A DNA stretch of 64,000 nt from Erigeron canadensis (lineage: Eukaryota; Streptophyta; Magnoliopsida; Asterales; Asteraceae). The stretch spans positions 12,214,735-12,278,734 of the forward strand of contig NC_057769.1 in the NCBI RefSeq assembly GCF_010389155.1, read 5' to 3'. A model generated the notes under the pieces. That model had not been told where the DNA came from. It saw nothing but the letters and a program-made list of their open reading frames with translations, and did no database searches. The translations under genes were made by a program, and so were the position numbers. Shown piece after piece: positions 62,833-64,000 of this stretch; positions within the stretch are counted from its first letter, which is position 1; every line of letters starts with the position of its first letter.

Positions 62833-64000
62833 ATGTTTCTTTCCTTTATAGTTTTGGTGTGGATCCCTGTTATGATATTCGCTGCTAACGCAGTCGAATA
62901 TGCATCACACAAATGTGTACTCAACACCACAAGACACGAAAACAACACTACTGCATATTATCAAAATCTTATTAAAGTCCTTGATTCACTTGCCTCAGAT
63001 ACGTCCATAAATAATAAACAGTTCTTAAACACGAGTGCTGGAACCAGTCAAAAAGACATGGCGTATGGCCTCTACCTTTGTCGGGCTGATGTTCTGCCAA
63101 ATGATTGTCGTAACTGTTTGCTTAAAGCTCGTGAAGATATCAACAAGACGTGCCCATTCTCAAAAGCCGCAGTGGCATGGAATGATAACTGCATGCTACG
63201 ATATGCAAACTACTCAATGGTCTCTAAAACGGACTTAGACATATTTGAATATGCATGCAACAACTTTAATATTTCTGAAAATAGTTTAGAACAAAGCCGG
63301 TTTTGGGAAGTTACTAGGAGTATGATGGGCCGACTATTAACCAAGTCTTTAACTGACGTAAAGAAACTTGCATTTAACGATGTAACCTATAACGACACGA
63401 AAAAGGTTTATGGATATGTGCAGTGCACACCGGAATTATCAGATATTGATTGCCATCAATGTCTCCGAGTGAGTATAGACCGTTTGCAGCAGTATTGTTA
63501 TGGTAGTCAAGGAGCACGAGTGTTGGCCGCAAGTTGCAATGTTAGATTCGAGATTTATGAGTTTTTACAACCCGTGGCTCCACCGTCAGTGGACACTCCA
63601 GGTTTGACCTCATATTTATGCAATTCTAGTAGATATTGAAACTTCTCATTCAATTCATTAACTGGTCATTCAGGGAAAAAGAAGACTTCAACAATTGTAA
63701 TTGCAGCCATTGTCTCTGCATTCGTTTTTCTTGTACTGATCGCTACTGTAATCTATTTTTGGGTCATTAAGAAGCGACATCACAACACATCTGATAGCTT
63801 GATGGATGGAATTGGTACGTACGTCAAGTTGTCTCTCAACATTTTGGTAAACAATAGCAATTGGCTACTTGAAATTTAATTATACTTTTGATAATATAAT
63901 TTATGGTACCAATTAAATCGATAATAATAATGATGCATGTGTATCGTTTTACATATATAGATGAAAATAGAATGATAACTGAGCAATCTCTACAATTTGA
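62833..64000 (+). CDS. Cysteine-rich receptor-like kinase (CRK), 5' part, cut by the window end
   Basis: A plasma-membrane receptor kinase of the DUF26 (Gnk2/stress-antifungal) class, linked in the family to stress and pathogen responses. Exons: 62833-63601, 63674-63814, and 63961 onward beyond the window. Introns are GT-AG. The signal peptide is MFLSFIVLVWIPVMIFAANA. The first DUF26 domain has CRADVLPNDCRNC and the second CTPELSDIDCHQC, both C-x8-C-x2-C. A Pro-rich spacer follows. Exon 2 encodes the membrane span TIVIAAIVSAFVFLVLIATV and basic stop-transfer residues. Exon 3 begins DENRMITEQSLQF, the typical start of the juxtamembrane and kinase part. The kinase domain lies outside, so it cannot be said whether the full gene is intact. 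A secreted two-domain protein is less likely because the membrane exon is in frame. Confidence 0.9.

Overview
This is about 64 kb of AT-rich, intron-containing nuclear DNA from a flowering plant. The evidence is a class III peroxidase with the usual four exons, a plant-type pyruvate,phosphate dikinase (PPDK) regulatory protein, the start of a DUF26 cysteine-rich receptor kinase, and Ty1/copia, Ty3/gypsy, RTE and L1 LINE, SINE, MULE, hAT and PIF/Harbinger elements. The mix of repeats looks like a large eudicot genome. An asterid or Asteraceae source is only a weak impression.

Four ordinary genes could be rebuilt exon by exon. An ER-type DnaJ protein lies on the minus strand (1602-6510, 10 exons, 298 aa). 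The PPDK regulatory protein lies on the plus strand (24226-27705, 3 exons, 382 aa). A secreted class III peroxidase lies on the minus strand (54539-55900, 4 exons, 331 aa). A cysteine-rich receptor-like kinase lies on the plus strand from 62833 and runs off the window. Two well-bordered exon-like pieces on the minus strand (33666-33839 and 28727-28931) may be the ends of a fifth, conserved but uncharacterised plant gene.

Most of the rest is transposable elements. From 7 to 11.1 kb there is an RTE-type LINE (minus) carrying a solo LTR. At 11.1-11.75 kb there are rearranged copies of the 5' exons of the DnaJ gene. At 11.75-22.6 kb a decayed plus-strand copia element abuts a truncated minus-strand copia element, which itself contains a 1.76-kb solo LTR. 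At 22.6-23.9 kb there is a five-copy repeat with a Helitron-like 3' end. At 30-35 kb there are a MITE, a SINE and a 5'-truncated L1 LINE. A 3.4-kb solo LTR (38473-41909) adjoins a Mutator-like element (41916-47381). The MULE carries a GRF zinc-finger gene, has lost its catalytic core, and is interrupted by two further DNA transposons. A complete copia element (47831-52712) has apparently identical LTRs but a frameshifted polyprotein. A PIF/Harbinger element lies at 59954-61855.

The host genes do not form a pathway. Many element borders can be fixed from target-site duplications, so the window can be read as a sequence of insertions. I found no operon-like, CRISPR or defence system, no tRNA or rRNA gene, and nothing I would call a new biological system. 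The most informative features are the nested insertions, the shuffled DnaJ exon duplication, the young-looking but broken copia element, and a MITE family whose ends match the MULE.
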